A program made the translations under genes and the position numbers. Under the pieces are notes generated by a model. The model had not been told where the DNA came from. It ran no database searches and was given only the letters and a program-made list of their open reading frames with translations. From AP-15 sp963833745 (GTDB lineage Bacteria; Pseudomonadota; Alphaproteobacteria; ATCC43930; CGMCC-115725), in contig CAWHZD010000008.1 in NCBI GenBank assembly GCA_963833745.1, positions 248,001 through 312,000 of the forward strand: a DNA stretch of 64,000 nt, in the 5' to 3' direction. Below, one piece after another: positions 35,966 to 44,481 of the stretch (its first letter is position 1; the number at the start of each line of letters is the position of its first letter).

Positions 35966-37600
35966 CTAGCCTTGGGACAGGCCGGCCTGGACGAGGCCCC
36001 GATAGAAGCGCTCCCGCTGGGACAAGAAGGCAGGCTCGTTTGATCGCTCTCTGGCGCGTAGGCTCGCGATTGTGTGGCCGGGAGTGAGCCGATTGAACTC
36101 GGCCAGCTCCGCCCGAGCATCCGCATGCCGCATGTTCAAGGCGTAAATGGCGGCGAGCCAAGCATGCGGTAGGCCAGAGCGCGAGTCCGTAGTGACCGCC
36201 TTCTGCAGCCACTCTGTCGCTTCGCTATCGCGCAATAAATGAAACGCCGCTACGCCAAGGTAGAATTGGCACAGGCTGGTTCGAAACTCGCGTGGGCTGA
36301 GGCGAAGCGCCTTCAGCACAGGCTCGAATGCCTCCGCGGGACGCCCCAATTCCAGCTTGGCGAGACCAATCCGCGAATACGCGTGTGAAAAGCTCGGATT
36401 TAGGCCGATTGCTGCTCGATATTCGTCGATCGCTTGCTCGATCTGGCCGTGCAGCATCAAGAGATTGCCTTTTGTGTAGCGGACCTCCGCGCATTGTGGG
36501 TCGATCTCGAGGGCGCGCGCGATAGCCGCATCCGCCTGTCGAATTTGGCCCGGGGGATCGGTCGCCCAGAGAAGCATAATTTCGAGTATATAAGTCCCGG
36601 CAAAACCCACCAGCGCCTGGACCGAAGAGGGTTCGAGGCGCAGCGCTTGTTCGAATAGCTCGCGGGCCTTGACCACATCTGCGCTCGAGCCGAAGCGGCT
36701 GAAGACCACAGCGCCGCGCATAGTCAGATCTATCGCGTCTGGATTTGCTGGCCGCTCTGTCACACCCCTGCGACTGGCGAGTTCGACCAGGCTCACCTTC
36801 AACGTCCCAGCGATCCGCCGGGTGACCTCGTCCTGCCAGCCCCATATGTCGGGACCATCGTATTCGAACCGCTCGGCCCAGAGGTTTGTCCCGCGCTGTG
36901 CGTCGATCAGTTGCCCGTTGACGCGAACTCGCGTCGCAGAACCCTGCAAACTGCCTGTGAACAGATACCGGACGCCAAGTTCGCTGGCGACCTGCTGCAT
37001 GCTTACTGATTTGCCTTTGTAGCGGAACACCGAGTTTGGGGTGATGATCATGCTGTCGCGAATGCGCGACAGATCGGTGATGAGATTCTCTGTCAGCGCA
37101 TCGGCTAAATAATCGCATTCCGGATCGCCGCTGAGATTAACGAGCGGCATTACGGCGATCGACAGACGGCGGGCGAACTCCTCATCGATCTGCATAATCA
37201 GCGCGCGGCCTGTGCCGGCGAAAGCGTGCGCACCGGTTGACGCCTGGTCCTCGATGTTTCCGACCGAGCCCTGCGTATTGGATAGTGATATCGGCGCGTC
37301 GAATAAATAGCCCCGTCGGGGAACGGTCTTCACGAACCTTTGTGTACTGTCCCGTAGCGCATGACGGATTTCGCCGACACATTGAACAAGCGAGTCATCC
37401 GTCACCGTGGAGTCGGGCCAGACTGCGGAGAAGATCTCATCCTTCAAGATCAAGCGGCCAGCGTTCTGGGCGAGATGGCGCAGCACGGCGAAGCTCTTTG
37501 GCCGAAGCCAGATTTCGTCGATGCCACTCCTCAGCGATCCTCGTCGCAAATCGATCGTGAACCGGTCGAAGTGAAGCGCCTCCTCAGAGGGGTGTTCCAT
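35966..37600 (-). CDS. Winged-helix regulator with TolB-like and TPR domains (CadC/adenylate-cyclase-like)
   Basis: 544 aa from ATG 37600, preceded by GGGAGGA. Residues about 10-100 are an OmpR-type winged helix (FTIDLRRGSLRSG, VLRHLAQNAGRLILKDEIFS, VKTVPRRGYLF). Residues about 150-280 are the TolB-N-like domain that often accompanies it (IAVMPLVNLSGDPECDYLAD, YLFTGSLQGSATRVRVNGQL). The C-terminal half has several TPR-like helical pairs (QALRLEPSSVQALVGFAGTY, AIGLNPSFSHAYSRIGLAKL). No membrane segment is seen between the parts, so it is likely cytosolic. It is divergent from the gene at 37795. The target genes are unknown. Confidence 0.88.
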   Translation of the reverse strand: MEHPSEEALHFDRFTIDLRRGSLRSGIDEIWLRPKSFAVLRHLAQNAGRLILKDEIFSAVWPDSTVTDDSLVQCVGEIRHALRDSTQRFVKTVPRRGYLFDAPISLSNTQGSVGNIEDQASTGAHAFAGTGRALIMQIDEEFARRLSIAVMPLVNLSGDPECDYLADALTENLITDLSRIRDSMIITPNSVFRYKGKSVSMQQVASELGVRYLFTGSLQGSATRVRVNGQLIDAQRGTNLWAERFEYDGPDIWGWQDEVTRRIAGTLKVSLVELASRRGVTERPANPDAIDLTMRGAVVFSRFGSSADVVKARELFEQALRLEPSSVQALVGFAGTYILEIMLLWATDPPGQIRQADAAIARALEIDPQCAEVRYTKGNLLMLHGQIEQAIDEYRAAIGLNPSFSHAYSRIGLAKLELGRPAEAFEPVLKALRLSPREFRTSLCQFYLGVAAFHLLRDSEATEWLQKAVTTDSRSGLPHAWLAAIYALNMRHADARAELAEFNRLTPGHTIASLRARERSNEPAFLSQRERFYRGLVQAGLSQG

Positions 37601-37794
37601 CGCTCCTCCCAAGGCAGGCTTTCGGATGCCCCCCTCGCCCCAGATTTCGCGGCAATTTCGTTCCTTTTTCGTGGTTCGTTCGTTACCGCGGATCGCAGCG
37701 ATTTTATCGTAACCAATGAACGGATCAATGGGCGCTATCCGCCGAGGCGAGCCACGGACCCGTACAGAAGCCGGTCATGCTGACGGAGGAAGCA

Positions 37795-38262
37795 ATGAAG
37801 CGATTTATGACAACCTGTGCGATTCTCGCTCTGTGTCTGACAGGCAGCGCGATCGCTGGCACGGAAGAGAACGCTGAAGATTTTAGGCAAATTCACCAAA
37901 TCGAAATCAGCTTCCACGAAGCCGGTTCGACGAAGAACCTCGACCTGATGCTATCCTTGTTCGCCGATGATGCGGTGCTTACCGCCGGCGGCAAAACCTA
38001 CACCGGGAAAGATCGGGTCAAGAGTTACTGGCAGGCGGCGGGACCGTTCCAACCGCAAAACGAATGGATCGGTTACACGCCGGCCTTCCGCATTCGTTAC
38101 GACGTGGAAGGCGACCACGCGCACCTATATTTCGAATGCCTGTGGGTCGACAAGAAGGCAGGCAAGATTGCTGTCCATACCAATTCGGACGACACTTTAG
38201 TGCGGGTCAACGGCCGGTGGCTCATCAAGCAAATGAAGGCTGCCAAGGTGCCGGAGCTCTAA
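37795..38262 (+). CDS. Periplasmic SnoaL/NTF2-like protein
   Basis: 155 aa from ATG 37795, with GGAGGAAG upstream. A signal peptide (MKRFMTTCAILALCLTGSAIA) precedes an NTF2-fold domain of the DUF4440/SgcJ type: SFHEAGSTKNLDLMLSLFAD, AVLTAGGKTYTGKDRVKSYW, VRVNGRWLIKQM. Such domains bind small molecules or act as accessory subunits. It sits divergent to the wHTH-TPR regulator across 194 bp and may be its target; that is inference. Confidence 0.83.
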   Translation: MKRFMTTCAILALCLTGSAIAGTEENAEDFRQIHQIEISFHEAGSTKNLDLMLSLFADDAVLTAGGKTYTGKDRVKSYWQAAGPFQPQNEWIGYTPAFRIRYDVEGDHAHLYFECLWVDKKAGKIAVHTNSDDTLVRVNGRWLIKQMKAAKVPEL

Positions 38263-38355
38263 CGCCGTCCGGCCGCTCAACCGCTGCCGTGGTGTGACAC
38301 CCCTCTGTCGGCGTATAGATGCCGGCCGGCGTATTCGGAAAGCGGCGTTCGATCG

Positions 38356-39528
38356 ATGCAAAACACCCGGCTCGCCTCGCTTGATTTCGATCTCGGCTCC
38401 GAAATCGACATGCTGCGCGCCAGCGTGCGCGACTTCGCCGAGGACAGGGTGGCGCCGCTCGCCGCCGAGATCGACCGCACCGACCGCTTTCCGATCGAAT
38501 TGTGGCCCCAAATGGGCGCACTCGGCCTGCACGGCATCACCGTCGAGGAGGAATACGGCGGCGCCGGCATGGGTTATCTCGCCCATTGCGTGGCGATGGA
38601 GGAGTTGAGCCGCGCCTCGGCCTCGGTCGGCCTCAGCTACGGCGCTCATTCGAATTTGTGCGTCAACCAGATCCGTCGCAACGGCAGCGACGCGCAAAAG
38701 CGCAAATATCTGCCGAAGCTGATTTCCGGCGAGCACGTCGGCGCCTTGGCGATGAGCGAGCCGAACGCCGGCTCCGATGTCGTCGCGATGCGGCTGCGCG
38801 CCGACAAAAAAGGCGACCGCTATATTCTGAACGGCGCCAAGCTGTGGATCACCAACGGTCATTACGCCGACACCCTCGTCGTCTACGCCAAGACCCGGCC
38901 GGATGCCGGCGCGCGCGGCATCACCGCGTTTCTGGTCGAAAAAGGGTTCAAAGGCTTCCGCCCGGCGCAAAAGCTCGACAAGCTCGGCATGCGCGGCTCG
39001 CCGACCTCGGAACTCGTCTTCGAGGATTGCGAAGTCCCCGACGGAAACGTGCTCGGTGCCGAGGGCGAGGGCGTGCGAGTGCTGATGAGCGGGCTCGATT
39101 ACGAGCGCGCGGTGCTCGCCGCCGGTCCGCTCGGGATCATGCATGCGTGCCTCGACCTCGTCGTCCCCTACATCCACGACCGCCGACAGTTCGGCCAGCC
39201 GATCGGCGAGTTCCAGCTGATCCAGGCCAAGCTCGCCGACATGTACACCGGCATGAATGCGTGCAAGGCCTATGTCTACGCGGTGGCACGGGCCTGCGAC
39301 CATGGCCGGACGACGCGCAAGGATGCCGCCGGCGCCATTCTCTACGCCGCTGAAAAAGCGACGGCGATGGCATTAGACGCGGTGCAGATCCTGGGTGGCA
39401 ACGGCTACATCAACGACTACCCGGCCGGCCGCCTGCTGCGCGACGCCAAGCTCTACGAGATCGGGGCCGGCACCTCCGAGATCCGCCGCATGCTGATCGG
39501 CCGCGAAATCTTTACCGAGACGGGGTAG
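38356..39528 (+). CDS. ivd: Isovaleryl-CoA dehydrogenase-like acyl-CoA dehydrogenase
   Basis: 390 aa. Signatures are LAMSEPNAGSDVVAMRLRAD (FAD/substrate), GLSYGAHSNLCVNQIRRNG typical of isovaleryl-CoA dehydrogenases, and RRQFGQPIGEFQLIQAKLAD. The active-site Glu of the IVD group is placed in MSGLDYERAVLAAGPLGI, rather than near the C-terminus. It oxidises isovaleryl-CoA in leucine breakdown and passes electrons to ETF. The rest of a leucine-catabolic operon is not adjacent, which is a little unusual. Confidence 0.9.
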   Translation: MQNTRLASLDFDLGSEIDMLRASVRDFAEDRVAPLAAEIDRTDRFPIELWPQMGALGLHGITVEEEYGGAGMGYLAHCVAMEELSRASASVGLSYGAHSNLCVNQIRRNGSDAQKRKYLPKLISGEHVGALAMSEPNAGSDVVAMRLRADKKGDRYILNGAKLWITNGHYADTLVVYAKTRPDAGARGITAFLVEKGFKGFRPAQKLDKLGMRGSPTSELVFEDCEVPDGNVLGAEGEGVRVLMSGLDYERAVLAAGPLGIMHACLDLVVPYIHDRRQFGQPIGEFQLIQAKLADMYTGMNACKAYVYAVARACDHGRTTRKDAAGAILYAAEKATAMALDAVQILGGNGYINDYPAGRLLRDAKLYEIGAGTSEIRRMLIGREIFTETG

Positions 39529-39563
39529 GTTGACACGCGGCGTTGTGCCTCCGATGGTGTCGC

Positions 39564-39804
39564 ATGGCTGAGACGGTCACACTTGGGGCTCTTGGCAGGC
39601 AGTTCGAACGCGCTTTCGCCGAATTGGGCGCGATCCGCGATGAGCAGAGTGCAATTCGCGCAGATCTGACCGTCCTGAGCAGCATCGTGGCGCCACGATG
39701 CAACTCTCAACGGCATTCTCGATCAAACCCACGCGCTGACCGCGCAGCATAACCGGTTCGACATTCGTCCGCGCCGGCTCGAGGACCAACGGGCGAGCCC
39801 GTGA
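39564..39804 (+). pseudogene. Small coiled-coil protein, frameshifted
   Basis: From ATG 39564 the frame reads MAETVTLGALGRQFERAFAE and then LGAIRDEQSAIRADLTVLSS. It shifts near 39687-39700 and continues in another frame as HDATLNGILDQTHALTAQHN, then RFDIRPRRLEDQ, ending at TGA 39802. One base too many restores a roughly 80-aa helical protein. The heptad-like pattern suggests a coiled coil. Its role is unknown. Confidence 0.55.
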
Positions 39805-39813
39805 CGGCGTGAC

Positions 39814-40200
39814 ATGCGCCGGCTGATTTCGTCGGGTTCAGCATTCGAGGCGGCGGCCGGATACAGCCGCGCGGTGGTCGATGGCGAGTGGATCTTTGTC
39901 GCCGGGACGACTGGGTTCGACTACACGCAGATGACGATGGCCGACGACCCGGCCGAACAGGCGCGCTAAGCATTGCGCAACATCGAAGCCGCGCTGGCCG
40001 AGGCCGGCGCCAGCCTCGCCGATGTCGTGCGGGTGCACTATTACCTGCCCGATCTCGCCGACTGGCCCAGAATTACACCTGTGCTGCGCGACGCCTTCTG
40101 CTCGATCCGCCCAGCGGCAACCGCACTCGTCTGCGGCCTCGTCGACCCGCGCATGAAAATCGAGATTGAGGTCACGGCACGCCGCAGCGGCGGATCCTAG
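39814..40200 (+). pseudogene. RidA/YjgF-family protein with an internal TAA
   Basis: ATG 39814 opens a RidA-like protein: SGSAFEAAAGYSRAVVDGEW, then FVAGTTGFDY. At 39967-39969 TAA interrupts EQAR-ALRNIEAALAEAG. The same frame continues through DVVRVHYYLPDLADWP and the substrate-binding Arg region RPAATALVCGLVDPRMKIEI to TAG 40198-40200. Family proteins deaminate reactive enamines. Only the nonsense codon breaks it, so it is either a recent pseudogene or a base error (CAA to TAA would suffice). Confidence 0.8.
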
Positions 40201-40895
40201 GGCGTGTCGTCAATTATCGCAAGACCGCGCGTAAAACGAGTCGATGGTCAGGTGTATAGATCGTAAAGCGAGTCTGGCCGAGCCCGAAATTATGTGATCA
40301 ATGGAAGGTCGGCTTTGGCAAAAGGCTGACCCATGACGCGATATGGACTGCGCGACGACCAGTGGGAGCGGATCAAGGACTGGCTGCCGGGGCGGATCGG
40401 CCATGTTGGCGCGACCCCTCAAGACAATCGTCGATGCGTCGAAGCGGTGCTCTATCGCTACCGCGCCGGCATCCCGTGGCGCGATCTGCCGCCGCGCTTT
40501 GGCGACTGGAAGAATACCCATCGCCGGTTCAGTCGGTGGGCTAAAACCGGGGTCTGGCAACAAATCTTCGCGCGTCTTGCCGCCGGTGCCGACAACGAAT
40601 ATGCGATGCTCGACAGCACCATCGTGCGGGCGCATCAGCACAGCGCCGGCGCTCGCAAAAAAACCCGACGATCAGGCCATCGGGCGTAGCCGCGGCGGGC
40701 TGAACACCAAGATCCATGCGCTGGTCGACGCGCTCGGCAATCCGTTGGCCTTTCGGCTGACCGCAGGACAGACGCACGATCGCGTCGGCGCCGACGCGCT
40801 GTTGCCGCAAATGGGCGGCGATCGGCGGATCGCCGACAAGGCCGACGATGCCGACGCGCGCGTCCTCGAACCCCTGGCTGTCCACGGGTTCAGCT
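40201..40895 (+). mobile_element. IS5-family element remnant, right part missing
   Basis: The left end probably begins right after the RidA stop (GGCGTGTCGTCAATTATCG, an IS5-like terminus). The transposase from ATG 40333 has LRDDQWERIKDWLPGRIGH, then RYRAGIPWRDLPPRFGDWKN and the DDE-context LDSTIVRAHQHSAGARKK. After an A7 run (about 40660-40667) the sensible frame becomes PDDQAIGRSRGGLNTKIHAL, with the second half up to ADARVLEPLAVHGF. The C-terminal third with the last catalytic Glu is missing, and unrelated DNA follows from about 40895. The shift at A7 may be the programmed slippage known in this group or an extra base. Confidence 0.82.
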
Positions 40896-40995
40896 CGAGA
40901 ACGCTGTTGCCACGGCCGAGCGAAAGAGCATACACTCCCGATGACAGGCCTCCGCCACATCAAGGGGGCCGGACCAACCCCACATCATGGATGAC

Positions 40996-41409
40996 ATGAG
41001 ATCAGGACCAGATCAGCGGCCGCGCGGACGCTTTAACGCGAATCGCCCGTTTAAACAGCAACCGCGTGGCCCGCAAAACAATCAGACATTCGACAGCAAC
41101 GGGCCCAACATCAAGATCCGAGGCAGCGCCTATCAGATATTCGAGCGCTACCTGACCCTGGCACGCGAAGCGACAGCGAGTGGCGATCGCATTGCCGCCG
41201 AGAATTTCTACCAACACGCGGAGCACTATTTTCGTATTAACAACGCGCGCCGCGAGGGCAACCAGCCGGCGACCTCGCCGCGGCCGACCATGCTGCCCGA
41301 CGTCGAGATGAACTCGTCCGAGGCGGATGGAAGAGAACTCGACGGGGACCGGCTGCAACCGCAGTGGGACGGCGATGACCCCGCTTCCTCGGAAACTTCA
41401 ACTTACTGA
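40996..41409 (+). CDS. DUF4167-domain protein
   Basis: 137 aa from ATG 40996; the frame opens at ATG 40987. The family core is DSNGPNIKIRGSAYQIFERY, LTLAREATASGDRIAAENFY and QHAEHYFRI, preceded by the usual Arg/Gly/Asn-rich N-terminus. DUF4167 proteins are typical of alphaproteobacteria and are thought to be RNA- or ribosome-associated because of the basic tail; that is not proven. The C-terminus is acidic and shorter than in many relatives. It follows the broken IS5 element directly, so its original promoter may have been lost. Confidence 0.85.
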   Translation: MRSGPDQRPRGRFNANRPFKQQPRGPQNNQTFDSNGPNIKIRGSAYQIFERYLTLAREATASGDRIAAENFYQHAEHYFRINNARREGNQPATSPRPTMLPDVEMNSSEADGRELDGDRLQPQWDGDDPASSETSTY

Positions 41410-41957
41410 AGTACGCTCTCAACCAATCGGCGGCTCGTTCGGATAGTCTCCGATCCAGGGTTCGCGACTTATTCCCTCTCCGCAATATCGCTGGCCCAAA
41501 CTCGCGTCACTGAGCCGTCTATCGATCCGCGCGTATTGCTCGAGCACAACGATAAGTGGCTGTCCAGTGAAGTTACGTGCCGATCGAGGCCCTGGCTGAC
41601 TGACCCCGCCGCCGATCGGCGCCGATCCGGCCAAACTCGCACCACTGGCCGGGCGACCGATCGCCGCCTCAAACCCGCCCCGATTTACACCTCGACGGGC
41701 ACGCTCGTTACCTGACCGTCTGAGTTTCACTGATGCCTTCGGCGCCAGACCCTCGGTGTCATACCGCTTCAGTGGGGCACGGGTTTGCGCTGCGGCGCCG
41801 ATGGTTCGAGCTTTGCGAAGATCCACTTCGGCGCGGCGCCGACGGGCGGGGCTCATTCCCGATCGCGTGATTCGGTTCGGGTGAGCACGCGAGCCTCGTC
41901 ATCGGTCAGGTCGCGGGTCATAATCCCATAAATAATATGGGAAGGGAGCGCCCGCGC
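41410..41957. other. Gap with one doubtful minus-strand ORF
   Basis: About 540 bp. A minus-strand frame (41419-41856, 145 aa) is Arg-rich, with a somewhat protein-like end (YARIDRRLSDASLGQRYC). It has no ribosome site or family that I recognise; I do not call it. The AT stretch cataatcccataaataatat just before the glycosyltransferase may hold its promoter. Confidence 0.4.
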
Positions 41958-43247
41958 GTGATCACCAAACCACTCGCGTCGATGCCTGTTGCCCGATCGC
42001 CTCGCAGGGTCGCGCTGTTTTGCGATTTCCTCAGCGCGCTCGGCGGCACCGAATACTACAACGCGACACTGGCGGCCGGGCTGCGCGAACGCGGCATCGA
42101 CGTGCGCGTCTTCGTCGGGGAAAAGCCGCGGTTGCCGTATTGGAAGCACCTGCTCGAAGCCCGCGGGATCGAGGTCAGCGAGCCGCCGATCTTTCACCGG
42201 GATTTGCGCGTCAGAGCGATCGAAAAGCGCTTTATCCGGCGCACCGTCGAATCGTTCGCGGGCTGGCGGCCCGACATCATCCATGCCAGCCCCCCGGGAA
42301 AGCTGCTCGTTTCCTGGTTCGAGACGCGCGACCGGCCGGACGTTCCGCTAGTCGCGACGGAGTGGACCACCCCGTCGCCAGTCACGGCGCATTGGTACCC
42401 GCCGGAGCTCCGCTCGTTTGTTCAGGAAGTCGCTGCGTTCATCGCGACGTGCGAAGCGGAGCGCGCCGGCATCGCAGCGTTCCACGGATACGCCGGCCCG
42501 ATCCACCGGATCGCGCAGTTGGTCATGCCGCTGGCGGCGGGCCAGCGATGGGCCGTCAACCCGCAAAATCGCGCGGTCGGCTGTGTCAGCCGGTTTTCCG
42601 TCGAGAAAGGGATCGACTACTTGTTGGGAGCTTGGGCACGGATTGTCGCCGCCGCCCCCGGGGCGAGCCTGCACCTTTACGGGCACGGCCCGGACGAAGC
42701 CCGGCTGCGTTCGCTGGTTCTCTGCCTCGGCATCGGCGACAGCGTCCATTTCGCCGGCACCTATCCGCCCTACACCGGCATCGACGAGGTCGCGGCGCGG
42801 CACACGATCTTTGTCCAGCCGTCGCTGTTCGAAGGGGTGCCGATAGCGCTCGTCGAGTTGCTCGCGCGCGGGCGGGCGGTGATCGCGACCCGGGTCGGCG
42901 GCGTGCCCGAGCTGTTGGCCGGGCGACCCCCGGCCGGCATCCTGATCCCCGCCGGCAGCACCGAGGCGATTGCCGAAGCGGTGACGACGCTTTTCGCCGA
43001 CCCGGTCAGCATTTTGGCGTATAGCCGCGGTGGTCGCGAGATTTATGCCCGGCACTACGACCCGGACGCGGTCTTCGCGGCGACCCTCGAGGCCTATCGC
43101 TCGGTGCTGGCGGTGCAGGCCGCACCTTTCGGACGCAGACCGCCGATGCGGCGCGGCAATTCCGGGACGCTCCGGCCAAGCGCGCATGAAGCCGACGCCC
43201 GCGGCAACGCGATCGCTGGAGGACGGAGCTCGCGAGGAGGAATGTGA
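41958..43247 (+). CDS. Glycosyltransferase family 4
   Basis: About 429 aa from GTG 41958, which has GGGAAGGGAG nine bases upstream; ATG 41937 and ATG 41982 are alternatives. It has a GT-B fold. The N-terminal part has ALFCDFLSALGGTEYYNATL (Gly-rich acceptor loop). The C-terminal part has VGCVSRFSVEKGIDYLLGAW, SLHLYGHGPDEARLRSLVLC and the EX7E motif in LFEGVPIALVELLARGRAVI. It transfers a sugar from an NDP donor, probably in envelope polysaccharide or glycolipid synthesis. There are no neighbouring polysaccharide genes. The last 30 residues are low-complexity. Confidence 0.9.
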   Translation: MITKPLASMPVARSPRRVALFCDFLSALGGTEYYNATLAAGLRERGIDVRVFVGEKPRLPYWKHLLEARGIEVSEPPIFHRDLRVRAIEKRFIRRTVESFAGWRPDIIHASPPGKLLVSWFETRDRPDVPLVATEWTTPSPVTAHWYPPELRSFVQEVAAFIATCEAERAGIAAFHGYAGPIHRIAQLVMPLAAGQRWAVNPQNRAVGCVSRFSVEKGIDYLLGAWARIVAAAPGASLHLYGHGPDEARLRSLVLCLGIGDSVHFAGTYPPYTGIDEVAARHTIFVQPSLFEGVPIALVELLARGRAVIATRVGGVPELLAGRPPAGILIPAGSTEAIAEAVTTLFADPVSILAYSRGGREIYARHYDPDAVFAATLEAYRSVLAVQAAPFGRRPPMRRGNSGTLRPSAHEADARGNAIAGGRSSRGGM

Positions 43248-43631
43248 GTTCGGCGCAGCTTCGCGCATTGACGGCGTCTGGTCGGCCGAACAAAAAATCG
43301 CTTCGTGGAGCGGCCGCGCGGCGCCAACCGCGACTGACCTGTCGGAACGGGACCGGCGTGGGTCCGGCGCGCGCGACGGAAAGGATCACTCTATCGGTCG
43401 GACCAGACGGTCGAGCCGTGGGCGGGCGATGATCGCCGCAAGGACGGAACCAAAAGTGACGATGCCTTCGAGCGCATCGGCGCCGTCGTCGGTATGCCGG
43501 TCGAGGACTGGCGGCCACAGGGCAAGCAAACGCCGGCGGGGGTGCGGCGGCAAATCGGAAAGAAGATCGCATCGTCCGTCACGCGAATGTAGGCGCGCGC
43601 GGTACGACCGGGCCGCGCAATTCGTAACGCT
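43248..43631. other. Gap with a possible small ORF
   Basis: No gene has a clear start. A plus-strand frame ending at TAG 43590-43592 reads YRSDQTVEPWAGDDRRKDGT, then DDAFERIGAVVGMPVEDWRP and GKKIASSVTRM, which looks protein-like, but no ATG/GTG with a ribosome site precedes it. It may be the end of a decayed gene. Confidence 0.35.
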
Positions 43632-44204
43632 TTATGACGCGGGCTTTGCGGAACGTCGCCAGCTGACAATCACCAGGCCTTTTGCCGCATCAAGCACCCG
43701 CCGCTGGCCGGGGTGGAGGCCATGGCTTGCAAGCACCTCCTCCGGGGTCTGCGTGGCCACCTGGGGAAAAACCGGTCGCCCTCCGGGCAGCCGCACATCT
43801 GGCGCCCGCGACAGGTGGAAAACGTCATAACGGTCCAGGAACATCCCGAACACCTCCGTGCCGCCGACGACGCCAACCCGGCAGTCCGACATTTTGAGCA
43901 CAGCCAAAGCTTGCTCGAACGACGCACCGGCCGGGTTCCAGAACAGCGCCCTGTTATTCGACGGGTCGGCGGCGATGGCCGGGACTCGGCTGGTGAGGAT
44001 CAACCGGTGGCGCAGGTGCGAACGCGGCTGCCGTTCATGAGAATGACGGCCGTGCACCACCACGTCGACCCCGTCGAGCCCGCGTTCGAAAAACCGCTGA
44101 TCGGCCTCGAACTTGAGCGAATCCGGCATGATGCCGGCGGCGTTCGCGAGCATGCCGTCGTCGGAAACGATAGCGTAACCATCGAGGTAACGAGCCGTGG
44201 GCAT
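43632..44204 (-). CDS. DHFR/RibD-C-fold reductase
   Basis: 190 aa from ATG 44204. The order YLDGYAIVSDDGMLANAAG, FERGLDGVDVVVHGRHSHE, RLILTSRVPAIAADPSNN and VGVVGGTEVFGMFLDRYDVF matches the dihydrofolate-reductase-like family of RibD C-terminal domains. These use NADPH to reduce pteridine- or pyrimidine-like substrates. The first Trp/Asp active-site residues of true DHFR are not evident, so it is unlikely to be folA. No partner gene is adjacent. Confidence 0.82.
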   Translation of the reverse strand: MPTARYLDGYAIVSDDGMLANAAGIMPDSLKFEADQRFFERGLDGVDVVVHGRHSHERQPRSHLRHRLILTSRVPAIAADPSNNRALFWNPAGASFEQALAVLKMSDCRVGVVGGTEVFGMFLDRYDVFHLSRAPDVRLPGGRPVFPQVATQTPEEVLASHGLHPGQRRVLDAAKGLVIVSWRRSAKPAS

Positions 44205-44481
44205 CGGAATCCACCTTATATGAGACGGTCGAGCACACCCAGTGTGGGCAATGGTCTGTCGGCTGCCCGAGCGCGACCCCGAACGCCTCGCCGAGCGAAC
44301 GGAAGAACATACCGGCCGAGTTCCGAAACCAGCCGGCCGCCAAGCTGGATCGTTACTTCTCCGCAGGCACCGTCAATCCGGCGTATCGCGCCTTCGACGG
44401 CTCAGCCAGAAAGCTTGGCTCCACGTGGCAACGGGTGACCCGGCTTGCTGACGACGACTGGCCGTCGCAACCGAAATTCCT

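Noticed and set aside
40655..40690. A7 run in the IS5 transposase as a certain programmed frameshift
   Set aside because: The site fits known slippage in this family, but the element is truncated, so it may equally be an extra A; left undecided.
41419..41856. 145-aa minus-strand ORF
   Set aside because: No ribosome site, family or composition support.
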